Notes: generated from the sequence alone by a model not told the origin. 53,905 nucleotides of DNA from Lachnospiraceae bacterium (GCA_024682075.1 JAIKZQ010000035.1:1-53905), one strand, 5' to 3'; positions 42,168 through 51,484 are shown, counted from the first letter of the stretch. Numbers and translations are program-made.

Positions 42168-44174
42168 TTATTCCCCGGCAATCTCACTGACCGCCAAGGA
42201 GAAATCCCTCAATTCATTTATATCAAGGGTAATATACTCAGTATCTCGTAAAACAGCATCTATGGATTCCACATCGCCGCTCAACAGCCAGGATGCATCA
42301 ATCCATCTGGCATGTAAAGTGATATCGGACGTCACCCGGATATCTTCGAGAGAATTCGAATGCTCTTCACCATCAACGTTCCAGCCGGCAAGAAATGCCA
42401 GATAATTGAAAGGGTTTGGAATCCATTTGAGTGGTTCGCCATCTCTCACCATATATCTCATATAAATCATTTCACCGTCATCGAAATAAACTTTGTGCCA
42501 TTTCTCACCACGCACAAAATACGACTCAAGAAAGTCAATGCGTCTGTTCATAAAATCAAGCATTACCGATGAATTGGCTGACTGTGTTGAATATAACTCA
42601 TAGCATTCCGGTTCCGGCCATCTGATCAAGTCAGTTTCATACGAAGACTGCATCTCTGCATACAAGCCCAAAAGGTCATCCCGCATTTCGTTTTCAACCC
42701 ATGGTGCGAGGTCCTCGGCAACTCTGCGTCCTATCTCCGCCCTAACTTCTTCATACTCCAGCAGTCTCTCGGAATATAGAATCTCCATCGGAAGATATTC
42801 AGGATTGGATAAATGAGAATAACGCCTGTCGAGTTCCGTTCCGAATGTAGTATCAAGATCCCATACAGGCCCCATAAGAATCTTAGGATTAACATCATCC
42901 GAATCCTTGCATATAAAAATGCTTGAATTCATAAGTATGTCATTATCCATAAATCCTTCCTTGGCCAGATAATAATCCGCCCAATTGGTGATATCTATAT
43001 AGTCCGTAAAATGTCTGCCTGTATCAGGATTGATACCATCCGGACTGTAAATTGCAATCTCCATTTCATCAACTAAGGACTTGATATATTCAACTTCCTC
43101 ATATGATGCATTATCCGGACTCTTAATGCTGAAGCAGTTACCATACACCGAGCAAAAGGCAGGATAGACTACATCGTATGCCGAGCCTCTTCCCCAGGGA
43201 ATCACCTCCAGGATATACCCGCCCGTATGATCTCTGGGAGTATTCTGAAGATTAAATGCATGAATGGTTCCATCAGCAGAGGACACTGGGGCAAGTTCTG
43301 AAGGCTGGTTGATCTCTTCATTGATCTGTTCAAGATCAGTCATGCCAAACGTCCCTATTGACTTGTTTTTCCCAATAAGATACAAGCCGGCATATTCGCC
43401 ATTAACATAAACATCAGCATATCTGAACTCAACAAAAGGCAGATCAGTATGTTCAGCCATATACTCATTGGCTAATGCGACTCTGATCTTGGTGGAATCC
43501 ATATATTGAGCAAGAAGATACCACTTCTCAGATCTTCCAAGGCCAAGAAGCGGGCGTTCTTCAGACAGCTCGAAAACAAAACTCTTTTTGGGCGATTCAA
43601 AAGATGAATTTCCACGCAAATGTACGGAATCAAGAGTTCCGGAATAATCCATATTGCCAAACTCGTCAATTACGGTAATAGAACCGGTTTCATAAAACTC
43701 TTTGTTTACGGAAAGATAATCCAGGTTGCCCGATTGAGTATAGATAAAAACTTTCGGAATGCTATCAAGATATTTAAATATCAACTCTGCATACTCGGTA
43801 TCACCCGACATATTTCTATACGCAAGAGAATAATGCTGCCCTTCTGCAATATATGAAACCAGGTCTTCCCCGGAAGAAAACGATCTGCCATCCAAAGATA
43901 ATCCGTTTCCTGAATTATAAAAACAGGCCTTCCCTCCGCCCTGAGCTTCAAAGGGAAGGAATGCATAATATGCCCCCGATACCTCATCCGGCCATATAGA
44001 GATCATTTCCTCAGTGTCATCGGAAAATGTAACTTTAATAAGCAGCTCAGAAACAGAACCGGCAGGATCCGGACCGGTTACCAACAGTTTCCCAGCAAGC
44101 ATTGCAAGGACAAACACACTAACAAGTATTATGACTGTCAAAAAGCAATATGCGATCTTACGGCGCTTACTCAT
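42168..44174 (-). CDS. CotH-family protein kinase with an InlB-type repeat
   Basis: The 668-residue protein has an N-terminal membrane anchor, then a CotH kinase domain (SVHLRGNSSFESPKKSFVFE, KWYLLAQYMDSTKIRVALAN, YVNGEYAGLYLIGKNK; LMGPVWDLDTTFG near residue 410 holds the metal Asp pair) and a C-terminal Listeria-Bacteroides repeat (KVYFDDGEMIYMRYMVRDGE ... GWNVDG ... ITLHARW). CotH proteins are atypical secreted kinases. Its start overlaps the InlB-repeat gene by 8 bp. It is the last gene of the VTC-DUF4956-InlB-CotH operon, a recurrent association. Confidence 0.93.
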   Translation of the reverse strand: MSKRRKIAYCFLTVIILVSVFVLAMLAGKLLVTGPDPAGSVSELLIKVTFSDDTEEMISIWPDEVSGAYYAFLPFEAQGGGKACFYNSGNGLSLDGRSFSSGEDLVSYIAEGQHYSLAYRNMSGDTEYAELIFKYLDSIPKVFIYTQSGNLDYLSVNKEFYETGSITVIDEFGNMDYSGTLDSVHLRGNSSFESPKKSFVFELSEERPLLGLGRSEKWYLLAQYMDSTKIRVALANEYMAEHTDLPFVEFRYADVYVNGEYAGLYLIGKNKSIGTFGMTDLEQINEEINQPSELAPVSSADGTIHAFNLQNTPRDHTGGYILEVIPWGRGSAYDVVYPAFCSVYGNCFSIKSPDNASYEEVEYIKSLVDEMEIAIYSPDGINPDTGRHFTDYIDITNWADYYLAKEGFMDNDILMNSSIFICKDSDDVNPKILMGPVWDLDTTFGTELDRRYSHLSNPEYLPMEILYSERLLEYEEVRAEIGRRVAEDLAPWVENEMRDDLLGLYAEMQSSYETDLIRWPEPECYELYSTQSANSSVMLDFMNRRIDFLESYFVRGEKWHKVYFDDGEMIYMRYMVRDGEPLKWIPNPFNYLAFLAGWNVDGEEHSNSLEDIRVTSDITLHARWIDASWLLSGDVESIDAVLRDTEYITLDINELRDFSLAVSEIAGE

Positions 44175-44667
44175 TTTTATGCGCCTCCTGATTCACATGC
44201 TCAATAGTTTCTTCAACTACGTTAATATCTACGGACGAAGCATCCATGCCGGCAATAGCTATTCCGTTGAGGGCGATCAGATTCTGATCAAGCAATACCG
44301 GCGTAATTGTTATATCTTCAAAAACAGGCATTTCAGAAATGTCAAGTCCGGCATATAAGGGATAACTCCATCCGTTAAAGATGTAACCATCCGGAGCATA
44401 TTCCGGAACTTCCGGCAGTTTTTCCCCATGCATGACAGAATAGCTCGCTATGGCATTTCCATTCACATCACAAAATATGACGGTATGATATACACCTTCG
44501 CCAAGAATGGAATCATCATGTTGCTTTTCAGATTCACCGGGGATTGAATTCGTAAATACACCCGATGATAAAATTATCAGCAAAAATACAAGCAGCGGCA
44601 GTATTATTACAACTGCCGCAACAAACATGATCCTGCTCTTCGGTTTTCTCAATGATCTATGACTCAT
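44167..44667 (-). CDS. Anchored InlB B-repeat protein
   Basis: The 166-residue protein has a basic N-terminus and one membrane segment (IMFVAAVVIILPLLVFLLIIL), then a single Listeria-Bacteroides repeat (HTVIFCDVNGNAIASYSVMH ... DGYIFNGWSYPL, about 62-105) and a short tail. The same repeat type ends the CotH protein encoded next, so the two may interact at the surface. Overlaps both neighbours by 4-8 bp, so it is in the operon. Confidence 0.8.
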   Translation of the reverse strand: MSHRSLRKPKSRIMFVAAVVIILPLLVFLLIILSSGVFTNSIPGESEKQHDDSILGEGVYHTVIFCDVNGNAIASYSVMHGEKLPEVPEYAPDGYIFNGWSYPLYAGLDISEMPVFEDITITPVLLDQNLIALNGIAIAGMDASSVDINVVEETIEHVNQEAHKNE

Positions 44668-45341
44668 GATCCGGTATTATCACCATGAGAAATGACAGAA
44701 ACTGTTTTAACACCCTTGCATTTATATATGGACTGCATAACATCCTCAGGCTTGTCACAGGAAAGTTCTACGGTCATGGAAAGCTTATCGGATGAAATGT
44801 TCTGAGATTGTACCGAATACCTCTTATCAACTCCCCTGATACACTCAAGCACGGGATCAATGGATTCAGCGTTTTCAGCATCAATCCTTACATAATAGGT
44901 GTTTCTGGAAGGTGAAGGGATATAGTTAAACAAAACCAAAAGCACGGACAACACAAAGGAAACAAATGCAGCCAGGCCGATCAGCCCGGTACCCGTTATA
45001 ATGCCTACACAGATTGCCCAGAACATAAAAGTAAGATCAACGGAATTCTTGACTGCCGTCCTGAATCTGACAATGGACAAAGCACCGACCATACCGAGTG
45101 ATACTATGACACTGCTCTGTATTGTAAGAATGATCGCACACGTGATCACGCTGACCATCACAAGAGAAACGTTGAAATCTTTGGAATAAAACGTTTCCGA
45201 ACACTTAAGACGGTAAATAAAGAAAATGTAGAACCCCAGTAACAGTGAAACCAACAGACATAACAGCATCATCTTAAGTGACGGTGCTGTATTATTAAAA
45301 CCTTCCAAAAACGAATTTTTTATAATATCTTTAATGCTCAT
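44664..45341 (-). CDS. DUF4956 membrane protein
   Basis: About 225 residues from the ATG at 45341, which has GGAGAG upstream and lies 1 bp past the VTC stop. Four or so hydrophobic segments (to about residue 150) include SLGMVGALSIVRFRTAVKNSVDLTFMFWAI, the strongly conserved DUF4956 core, and a soluble ferredoxin-like C-terminal domain. DUF4956 proteins are regularly encoded with VTC and CotH proteins; function is not established. A start at 45365 inside the VTC gene is less likely. Confidence 0.88.
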   Translation of the reverse strand: MSIKDIIKNSFLEGFNNTAPSLKMMLLCLLVSLLLGFYIFFIYRLKCSETFYSKDFNVSLVMVSVITCAIILTIQSSVIVSLGMVGALSIVRFRTAVKNSVDLTFMFWAICVGIITGTGLIGLAAFVSFVLSVLLVLFNYIPSPSRNTYYVRIDAENAESIDPVLECIRGVDKRYSVQSQNISSDKLSMTVELSCDKPEDVMQSIYKCKGVKTVSVISHGDNTGS

Positions 45342-45342
45342 T

Positions 45343-46029
45343 TCAACACTCTCCAACAATTCCATTCATCGCATCAACAGCCCTGACATACTTTGAAAAA
45401 GAAACAGCCTGCAGATCATACGAATTAAACATCTTCTTTATTGCCCCGGGGAGAACATCATCGTACTTGACTTCCAAAATCCCATGTCCACCCGGCAAAA
45501 CATCGATTCCCGTCAGATCGTTCTTGAACAGATCAAAAGAATCGGAAGCAAAAATGCTTTTGTCAAACGTTATGCGCACATTACCTATAGAGTATACATA
45601 CGGAGCTCTGGAATACTCAATGATCACCCTCGGCTCGAGCAAAAACAGTTTTCTGTCCAAAAAAAATCTGCTGACAAGATCATCTTCGGAACCATAATCT
45701 CTTCCTTCAAGCACGGCTTCCAGCAAATCCCCCGGGATCACGCTGATATCCTTATGCTTCTTGCCATGCAGGCTTTCTTTACGTTCCAGAGTAATACGTG
45801 AATCAGATTTGTCATATATCCTAATGCGGTATTTATATCTATGGTCTAATCCATTTCTGGTCTGCGCATAGAACATATTGTCGGGCGAATCAAAATACAG
45901 ACTTCTGATCAGGTACAATCCATCAGGACCGGCATGTGAATCGGGCATGCAGATAGCACGGATCTTGTCTTCAATAAGCATCAGCTTACATGGATCGCAT
46001 ATGAACTTTAGTTCGGTACGATATTGCAA
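45343..46029 (-). CDS. VTC-domain polyphosphate polymerase-like protein
   Basis: The 228-residue protein is a CYTH/VTC tunnel-fold domain: N-terminal RTELKFICD, LIRSLYFDSPDNMFY near 43, KYRIRIYDKSDSRITLERKE near 65-85 (basic tunnel residues), a later RVIIEYSRAPYV, and ILEVKYDD near 185. The eukaryotic VTC domain makes polyphosphate from ATP. The start is TTG with GAGAGG 8 nt upstream. It is the first gene of the operon. Confidence 0.92.
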   Translation of the reverse strand: MQYRTELKFICDPCKLMLIEDKIRAICMPDSHAGPDGLYLIRSLYFDSPDNMFYAQTRNGLDHRYKYRIRIYDKSDSRITLERKESLHGKKHKDISVIPGDLLEAVLEGRDYGSEDDLVSRFFLDRKLFLLEPRVIIEYSRAPYVYSIGNVRITFDKSIFASDSFDLFKNDLTGIDVLPGGHGILEVKYDDVLPGAIKKMFNSYDLQAVSFSKYVRAVDAMNGIVGEC

Positions 46030-46135
46030 ATCATCAGCCTCTCAGTCTGCCACGTAATAATTTACCACATTATGCCCTATAATCCTATATCATATTGCTT
46101 AAATCAAGGGCAATCGTTATTCAAATCGCAGTCAT

Positions 46136-47071
46136 TTACATATAACTGTATATCTCTGAATTAAAATCTTCATATGCATCTCTGATCACTTCATCATAGA
46201 CATCTTCGGAAGCATATTCATAGCCAAAATGCGTCATATCCTCCGACCATTCTGTAGGAAAATAATATATGCTGTCAAGATAGTCCGGATACAGTTCATA
46301 CAAAGCTGTCATTTCAAAATCTGCCCGTGTATCCTCATTGCTTTCACGATAGTATTCCGTTGAGGGACTGGAATAAAAATGGAAAGCGACTCCTCTCTCA
46401 TCACAAAGATCACGCAGTTTCAATATATACTGCTCCGAAATCTCATACGCATTGCTCTGATGGTATTCCTCATTATGCATCATGATGTAATTGAGGAACA
46501 GCTTGCGGTTCAGAGGAGAGCGTTCTATAAGATCAACCGCCTCCCTGCTCAAAGCAATCCTTCCATATACGGAAGCCATCTGATCGATCGTGTTGGAGTC
46601 AAGCTCATCGATCAGTCCCGTCTCCACAAAGGGCATCACCGAATACCCATAACCGAGATTCATGTCATAAGTCCTGGTAAGAGTAAGCGGATGCATGAAC
46701 AGCCATATGTCAGTTGCTTCCGGATGCGAATCAAGGAATGTCTTGGCAAGCATGTACTGGCCGGTAATGTTGATCGCAGCATTTGCGCAGCATACCGTCA
46801 CTCCATTATCATTGTCACCTAGCCTGTTGAACAACTGACCGGCTATACTGTCTCCGATTATCAGAACTGTGGCGCCATCCTCAGCACCTGCCCTTTCTAT
46901 GACAGGGCATATGGATCTGATACCCGTGTTCATCTCCAGAAAGTCTTCACTGTTAGTCAGTTTAGCGGACAATGCCTTAGTCCCATCATCCAGCGACAAT
47001 AATTCCGGAACCATGAACAGTCCCGAAAGCAATACCATTAGCAATATCAGTTTTAAGATCAGTTTCTTCAA
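46136..47071 (-). CDS. SGNH/GDSL-like protein partnered with an MBOAT acyltransferase
   Basis: The 311-residue protein has a signal-anchor (LILKLILLMVLLSGLFMVPEL), a GDSI nucleophile motif (TVLIIGDSIAGQLFNRL near 70) and a terminal DMTHFGYEYASE that fits the catalytic Asp-His block of SGNH hydrolases (DltD/AlgX type). It is encoded 15 bp after an MBOAT gene. Such pairs transfer acyl groups from the membrane to extracellular polysaccharide. The acceptor is unknown. Confidence 0.75.
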   Translation of the reverse strand: MKKLILKLILLMVLLSGLFMVPELLSLDDGTKALSAKLTNSEDFLEMNTGIRSICPVIERAGAEDGATVLIIGDSIAGQLFNRLGDNDNGVTVCCANAAINITGQYMLAKTFLDSHPEATDIWLFMHPLTLTRTYDMNLGYGYSVMPFVETGLIDELDSNTIDQMASVYGRIALSREAVDLIERSPLNRKLFLNYIMMHNEEYHQSNAYEISEQYILKLRDLCDERGVAFHFYSSPSTEYYRESNEDTRADFEMTALYELYPDYLDSIYYFPTEWSEDMTHFGYEYASEDVYDEVIRDAYEDFNSEIYSYM

Positions 47072-47086
47072 CCCGTTTTATTCCCG

Positions 47087-48511
47087 TCAAAATCCCGCAT
47101 ATATGAAATTCGATGCAGAATAACCATAGTAATATAGGAATGAATAAGTCATGAAAGCCATGAACACAGTATATATGCACCATCTTGTAACTACAGGCCT
47201 GCTCTCAAGCCATCCGCTAAGGTGCAGTCCCTTTTCATGCACGATGTCTATGACAAGTACTATCAGCAATCCAAGGAGCCATACAAGGATCTCCTTCTTA
47301 GATAAGCCGAATGCATAGCTGCCTGTATGCAGTGAATACGAAAATTCAAATTCGCAGAAGATCCGCCTGATGATTTCGAATGCCTGCTGAACAGAAGATG
47401 CCCTGAAAAACAGCCAGGCAAAATCCACTTCGATGAATGTAAGCAGCATTCTCAGAATTCCGCTTATCCTGCTTTCGGCGCTAAGTGCTTTATCCGATTT
47501 GCCGACAGATCTTTTCTTATCAGCAATGTTATTCCTTCCTACGATCTCCTCACATACTCTGAACAATCCGTGAAGAATTCCCCAGACAAGAAACGTCATC
47601 CCTCTGCCGTGCCAGATTCCGCTTACTACAAATACAATAAAAATGTTAATAAGAGTCCTTGTCCTCCCCTTCCTGCTGCCGCCCAAAGGGAAATACACAT
47701 AATCACGAAGCCAGGAGGACAGGCTGATATGCCATCTGTTCCAGAATTCCTTCACACTCACGGAAAAATAGGGCTGTCTGAAATTGTCATCAAGCTTAAA
47801 TCCCAGAGCCCTTGCACTTCCGAGAGCAATATATGAATATCCCAGGAAATCACAATAAAGCTGGAATGCATACAGTATCACACCGACAAGAAGAGTAAAG
47901 CCCGTGTTCTCCATATACCCTTCATACGCTCTGTCCACGAGATACCCAAGCCTGTCTGCCACGAAATTCTTGGAAAAGAATCCGTATGCGATCATCAGAA
48001 AGCCATGCCGAACCTCCGAATAATCAAAACTCACCTTTTCCTTCAGCATCTTCAGCAGTCCGTCAGCCCTCTGAATCGGGCCTGCCATGACTGTAGGGAA
48101 GAACGAAACATAAAGGGCATATATAAAGAAATCTCTCTCAGCCTTTACTTTTCCTCTGTACACATCTGCCAGATATCCGATGGCCTGCAATGTGTAGAAG
48201 GAGAAACCTATCGGAGTGATGAGCTTATCATATGGCAGGATTCTTATTGCAAGAAGTGCAGCGGCAAGCAAAGACACACCGATTACTAACATTGGCTTGT
48301 GTTTTGCACCATCACTATCCAAAGCCCGTGCGGTAACATACGAGACCAAAATCACACAGATCAACGCAATCGCATACCTGTAATCCCAAGACAGATAAAA
48401 CAAGAACCCTGCGGGTAAAAGGAAATAAACCCTCTTATCCGCAGGGAGAATGTAATAGATCAAAAGGACCAATATGAAAAATGCTAAATACAGTAAAGAA
48501 TTAACGCCCAC
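47087..48511 (-). CDS. MBOAT family O-acyltransferase (AlgI/DltB-like)
   Basis: The 474-residue polytopic protein shows MBOAT hallmarks: FYTLQAIGYLADVYRGK near 110, FWNRWHISLSSWLRDYVYFP near 260, and VSGIWHGRGMTFLVWGILHG near 305, with the conserved catalytic His. It moves acyl groups across the membrane to a surface polymer with the SGNH partner encoded next. It starts 25 bp after the HigA-like stop codon. Confidence 0.94.
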   Translation of the reverse strand: MGVNSLLYLAFFILVLLIYYILPADKRVYFLLPAGFLFYLSWDYRYAIALICVILVSYVTARALDSDGAKHKPMLVIGVSLLAAALLAIRILPYDKLITPIGFSFYTLQAIGYLADVYRGKVKAERDFFIYALYVSFFPTVMAGPIQRADGLLKMLKEKVSFDYSEVRHGFLMIAYGFFSKNFVADRLGYLVDRAYEGYMENTGFTLLVGVILYAFQLYCDFLGYSYIALGSARALGFKLDDNFRQPYFSVSVKEFWNRWHISLSSWLRDYVYFPLGGSRKGRTRTLINIFIVFVVSGIWHGRGMTFLVWGILHGLFRVCEEIVGRNNIADKKRSVGKSDKALSAESRISGILRMLLTFIEVDFAWLFFRASSVQQAFEIIRRIFCEFEFSYSLHTGSYAFGLSKKEILVWLLGLLIVLVIDIVHEKGLHLSGWLESRPVVTRWCIYTVFMAFMTYSFLYYYGYSASNFIYAGF

Positions 48512-48536
48512 TTTGGTTCTTAAATCCCTTTAAAAT

Positions 48537-49625
48537 TCAGGTGAAAGCCCGGTCATTTCTGTAAATTCTATATTTTTTTCTTAACCTATCCAATGAATCT
48601 GTTTCAGCACTTGCTAATTTATCATGAATAAGTCTTCCTATTACTATCCCGGGATCACGATCGATAGATTCAGCAAATTCTTTGACGGACGATTCCGAAT
48701 AATCCCCTTTTTTCATAAATTCTTTATATTTCTCGTCCGGAATCAAAGCATTTCTTGCATATTCGTTTGCAGCTTTTTCTTTCTGGCCGTTTTCTTTTTC
48801 CAGTGATATTCCAAAATCACCAAGCATAATGTGGCCTATTTCATGAAACATGGTAAACCAGAAAGAATCAGCATAAGTCTCTCTGTCATTTACCATAAGC
48901 ATAATACCATTTCCAACCTTTTTGGTAGCTCCATTTGTTTGAGAATTCAGAAGATTGGGAATCACAACAAGTCTGACCCCAGCTTTTAAGAATGCTTTTC
49001 TGACTTCATTATAAAAATCAGGTCTATCAGTAAGAGTTAACGCATATTCAATCGCTTCGCCAAAAAGTGTTTTATCAAATTTGGGGCCGCCATACATCAA
49101 TGCAGTGTTAGTAGCTATTTGAACCATTGCATTTGCTATGATTCTCTCATTTTCCGACAAATGAACCGTTTCACTTCTAAAGCTCACGGCCAGATTCTCT
49201 TTTTCCAACACCGTTAAAGAGGCTACATTCAGAAATCTTCGCAACTCTCTTATCTGATCTTCTATACCACCAACTGATTCCGATAATCCGAAATTCTTGC
49301 AAAAATATGAATAATTCAATACTTTAAATATCTTTTTTTCTTTAGCGAGCATTTCATCGGACATAGCTTCCGATATCACTGCATCATATTCATTCTGAAG
49401 ATTAAGCCAATATAACACACTCGTGTCCATCATCCGAGAAAGCTTTGTGGCAATATCAATCGAAAGGCTTTGTTCACCGCGAATAAGCAGGCTGAGATTC
49501 TTCGGAGTAGTATCCAGCCTTTTTGCAAAATCCTCCTGAGTAAGACCGCTATCATCTATGATCTCTTTGATATAGTATCCGGGATGAAAAGCCATTTTGT
49601 CATTGTATTCAATATAATTACTCAT
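48537..49625 (-). CDS. HigA-type antitoxin fused to an ImmA/IrrE metalloprotease
   Basis: The 362-residue protein has an XRE HTH at about 15-80 (GLTQEDFAKRLDTTPKNLSLLIRGEQSL) and an ImmA/IrrE-type zinc protease domain with HEIGH at 261-265 (FHEIGHIMLGDFG). HTH-ImmA proteins act as protease-linked regulators, e.g. releasing repressors or degrading antitoxins. It overlaps the HigB-like gene by 8 bp. Here the HTH may autoregulate via the palindrome upstream of higB. Confidence 0.9.
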   Translation of the reverse strand: MSNYIEYNDKMAFHPGYYIKEIIDDSGLTQEDFAKRLDTTPKNLSLLIRGEQSLSIDIATKLSRMMDTSVLYWLNLQNEYDAVISEAMSDEMLAKEKKIFKVLNYSYFCKNFGLSESVGGIEDQIRELRRFLNVASLTVLEKENLAVSFRSETVHLSENERIIANAMVQIATNTALMYGGPKFDKTLFGEAIEYALTLTDRPDFYNEVRKAFLKAGVRLVVIPNLLNSQTNGATKKVGNGIMLMVNDRETYADSFWFTMFHEIGHIMLGDFGISLEKENGQKEKAANEYARNALIPDEKYKEFMKKGDYSESSVKEFAESIDRDPGIVIGRLIHDKLASAETDSLDRLRKKYRIYRNDRAFT

Positions 49626-49989
49626 AATGCTTACTCACCTCCGTTATCTCAATAATCCTGACCATTCCGGCAATTTCGTCTATATTACACGGATCATATG
49701 GTTTGCCATCCGGATCAAGGGGTTGCAGAATTATCCTCCAGGGCTCTTTAGGAGACTTCACATCCACAGCAAAATATCCCTCCAGTTTCTTATCCCCTTT
49801 ATTATTCAGTTTATGAAATCTGAATTGTTTTTGTTTGATAATATCTTTTATTGTATCCGCGGCAGTAAAAGCATTAATTCTTGACATAAGCTTTTTTACA
49901 AGTTCTTCATTGCCACCAAATAGTTTTCTGGCAGCCTTCAAACTTGTGCACTGTTCTTTTACCTCTTCTTTCAGATACTCAATCTTCAA
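49618..49989 (-). CDS. HigB/RelE-family toxin
   Basis: The 123-residue basic protein is of the RelE/ParE fold: KIEYLKEEVKEQCTSLKAARKLFG, FRFHKLNNKGDKKLEGYFAVDV, WRIILQPLD near 83 and VRIIEITEVSKHYE at the end, as in HigB. HigB toxins cut mRNA on ribosomes. The only start in frame is TTG at 49987-49989, a TGA lying directly before it. AGGAG at suitable spacing falls in the downstream arm of the 45-bp palindrome. Confidence 0.85.
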   Translation of the reverse strand: MKIEYLKEEVKEQCTSLKAARKLFGGNEELVKKLMSRINAFTAADTIKDIIKQKQFRFHKLNNKGDKKLEGYFAVDVKSPKEPWRIILQPLDPDGKPYDPCNIDEIAGMVRIIEITEVSKHYE

Positions 49990-49997
49990 TCAAATAA

Positions 49998-50042
49998 GCT
50001 CCTACAATCAAATTACCCGCTGGGTAATTTGATTGTAGGAGC
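49998..50042 (-). promoter_or_regulatory. Perfect 45-bp palindrome controlling the HigB/HigA-ImmA pair
   Basis: Arms 49998-50018 and 50022-50042 are perfect 21-bp complements around GCT. The arm nearest the toxin contains its ribosome binding site (GGAGC). A third half-site, CAATCAAAT at 49987-49995, overlaps the start codon and repeats 50006-50014. It could be an operator, an mRNA hairpin hiding the ribosome binding site, or both. Confidence 0.8.
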
Positions 50043-50104
50043 ATTTCCAATAGTTGTCAATCCCTAATAACCTCAGTCAATACTTTATGCAAAATAAATC
50101 GTAA

Positions 50105-50500
50105 CTATTTGAACAGCTTCCTGAACTCCTCAACGCTCTCGCTCAGATCCTGAACAGACTGATTCAGTGTATCCACATCAAGTTCATCCAGGGCCTGCAT
50201 GGCATTAGACACATCCTGCATTGCAGTAGCAGTATTATCCTCTATGTTCTTAACTGCCTCAGCAAGTTCAAGCGCCTTAAGTTCCTCCGATACCGTCTCG
50301 AGATTATCCAATGTTCTCTGAGCCGTGTCCATGAGAGTAACAGCTCTCGGCACCAGCACCAGGACCGCGACCAGAATAACCAAAAAGGTTAACACCGAGC
50401 ATACAGCAATGATCATTCTGAAATAGAAACTACTCTTAGCGTATTTATCTTCCCGACCCATTGCGGGAACACTAACGCTTTCCAATTCATTAATATCCAT
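50105..50500 (-). CDS. Small membrane-anchored coiled-coil protein
   Basis: The 131-residue protein has one membrane helix (IIAVCSVLTFLVILVAVLVL, about 30-50) and a long helical, heptad-like C-terminus (about 55-131). Its start overlaps the sugar transferase stop in TAATG, so it is probably translationally coupled to it. No family recognised. Confidence 0.65.
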   Translation of the reverse strand: MDINELESVSVPAMGREDKYAKSSFYFRMIIAVCSVLTFLVILVAVLVLVPRAVTLMDTAQRTLDNLETVSEELKALELAEAVKNIEDNTATAMQDVSNAMQALDELDVDTLNQSVQDLSESVEEFRKLFK

Positions 50501-51318
50501 TACTTAACCACCTTGTCCTTCTCATTTGCCATTGCCCCGGTACCGCCTTCCACGATGCCGTCCCCCCTGGCCACCGAGAAAACAGTTCCTACAAAACATC
50601 TGACATCAAAAGCAAATGCCTTAAATCCACCCTTTTCGAGTCGCTTCACATAATCCCCGTCCAACTTTGCCTTGACGGGAATCTCCAACTCATCGCGTCC
50701 GTTTATCTGTGCCCAACCCGTAAGTCCGGGCTTCACATCATTTGCTCCGTACTTATCACGTTCTGCCGTAAGCAGGTCCTGATTCCAAAGTGCGGGGCGG
50801 GGACCGATAATGGACATGTTTCCGATAAATATATCCCAGATCTGAGGCAACTCATCCAGACTGTGTGCCCTGATAAACTTGCCAACCTTGGTGATATACT
50901 GCTCGGGATTGTCGAGCATATGAGTCGGCCTGTCGTGAGGTGTGCACATCTTCATTGACCTAAACTTGTGCAGCTTAAAATACCTCTTATCCAGACCTAT
51001 GCGCTTTTGCGCGAAAAATACCGGACCGGGATCATCTATCACAATTGCAATGATAAGGATCAGGTAAACCGGCGACAACACCACCAATCCAATAAAGCTT
51101 AGAACAATATCGATCAGCCTCTTTATGGCCACCTCATAGAATCCGCGATGATGAACACGCTCAGGCTTCCCTGATGAACCCGGCTTTGCCTCTCCGGCAT
51201 TTTCAGCCGTGACCGCCTGAAGATGTCCTCTGACACCATCTGCATTTTCAGGTTCATTATCATCAGTAACAAATATGACCCTTTTTCCCTCAACGGGATT
51301 TTTATCCAACTTGCTCAT
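50500..51318 (-). CDS. Polyprenyl-phosphate sugar-1-phosphate transferase
   Basis: The 272-residue protein has a 65-residue polar N-terminus, a membrane hairpin (VLSFIGLVVLSPVYLILIIAI) and the PHPT catalytic domain: PGPVFFAQKRIGLDKRYFKL, HKFRSMKM, HSLDELPQIWDIFIGNMSII, IGPRPA and PGLTGWAQINGR. It starts polysaccharide repeat units by moving a sugar phosphate to undecaprenyl phosphate. It is divergent from the HTH/UDP-glucose dehydrogenase fusion. Confidence 0.95.
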   Translation of the reverse strand: MSKLDKNPVEGKRVIFVTDDNEPENADGVRGHLQAVTAENAGEAKPGSSGKPERVHHRGFYEVAIKRLIDIVLSFIGLVVLSPVYLILIIAIVIDDPGPVFFAQKRIGLDKRYFKLHKFRSMKMCTPHDRPTHMLDNPEQYITKVGKFIRAHSLDELPQIWDIFIGNMSIIGPRPALWNQDLLTAERDKYGANDVKPGLTGWAQINGRDELEIPVKAKLDGDYVKRLEKGGFKAFAFDVRCFVGTVFSVARGDGIVEGGTGAMANEKDKVVK

Positions 51319-51455
51319 TTAAACAATCCTATAGCCAAAAAATACGTGTCCGAACCAACCATACGCCTACTATAATAACACATTTTCACAGCATAAGTAT
51401 TTGGACAGATATGTTCGAACAAAGATACGTTTTGTAACATATTTACGCCAAATGC

Positions 51456-51484
51456 TTGTGTGTTATACACTCGGGTGATATAAT
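51456..51484 (+). promoter_or_regulatory. Promoter of the HTH/UDP-glucose dehydrogenase fusion with internal operator
   Basis: TTGTGT (51456-51461), 17 nt, TATAAT (51479-51484). The palindrome GTGT-TAT-ACAC at 51460-51470 lies in the -35/spacer, a plausible autoregulation site. A second palindrome, TGTTCGAACA (51412-51421), lies between the divergent genes. GGAG precedes the ATG at 51557. Confidence 0.6.
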
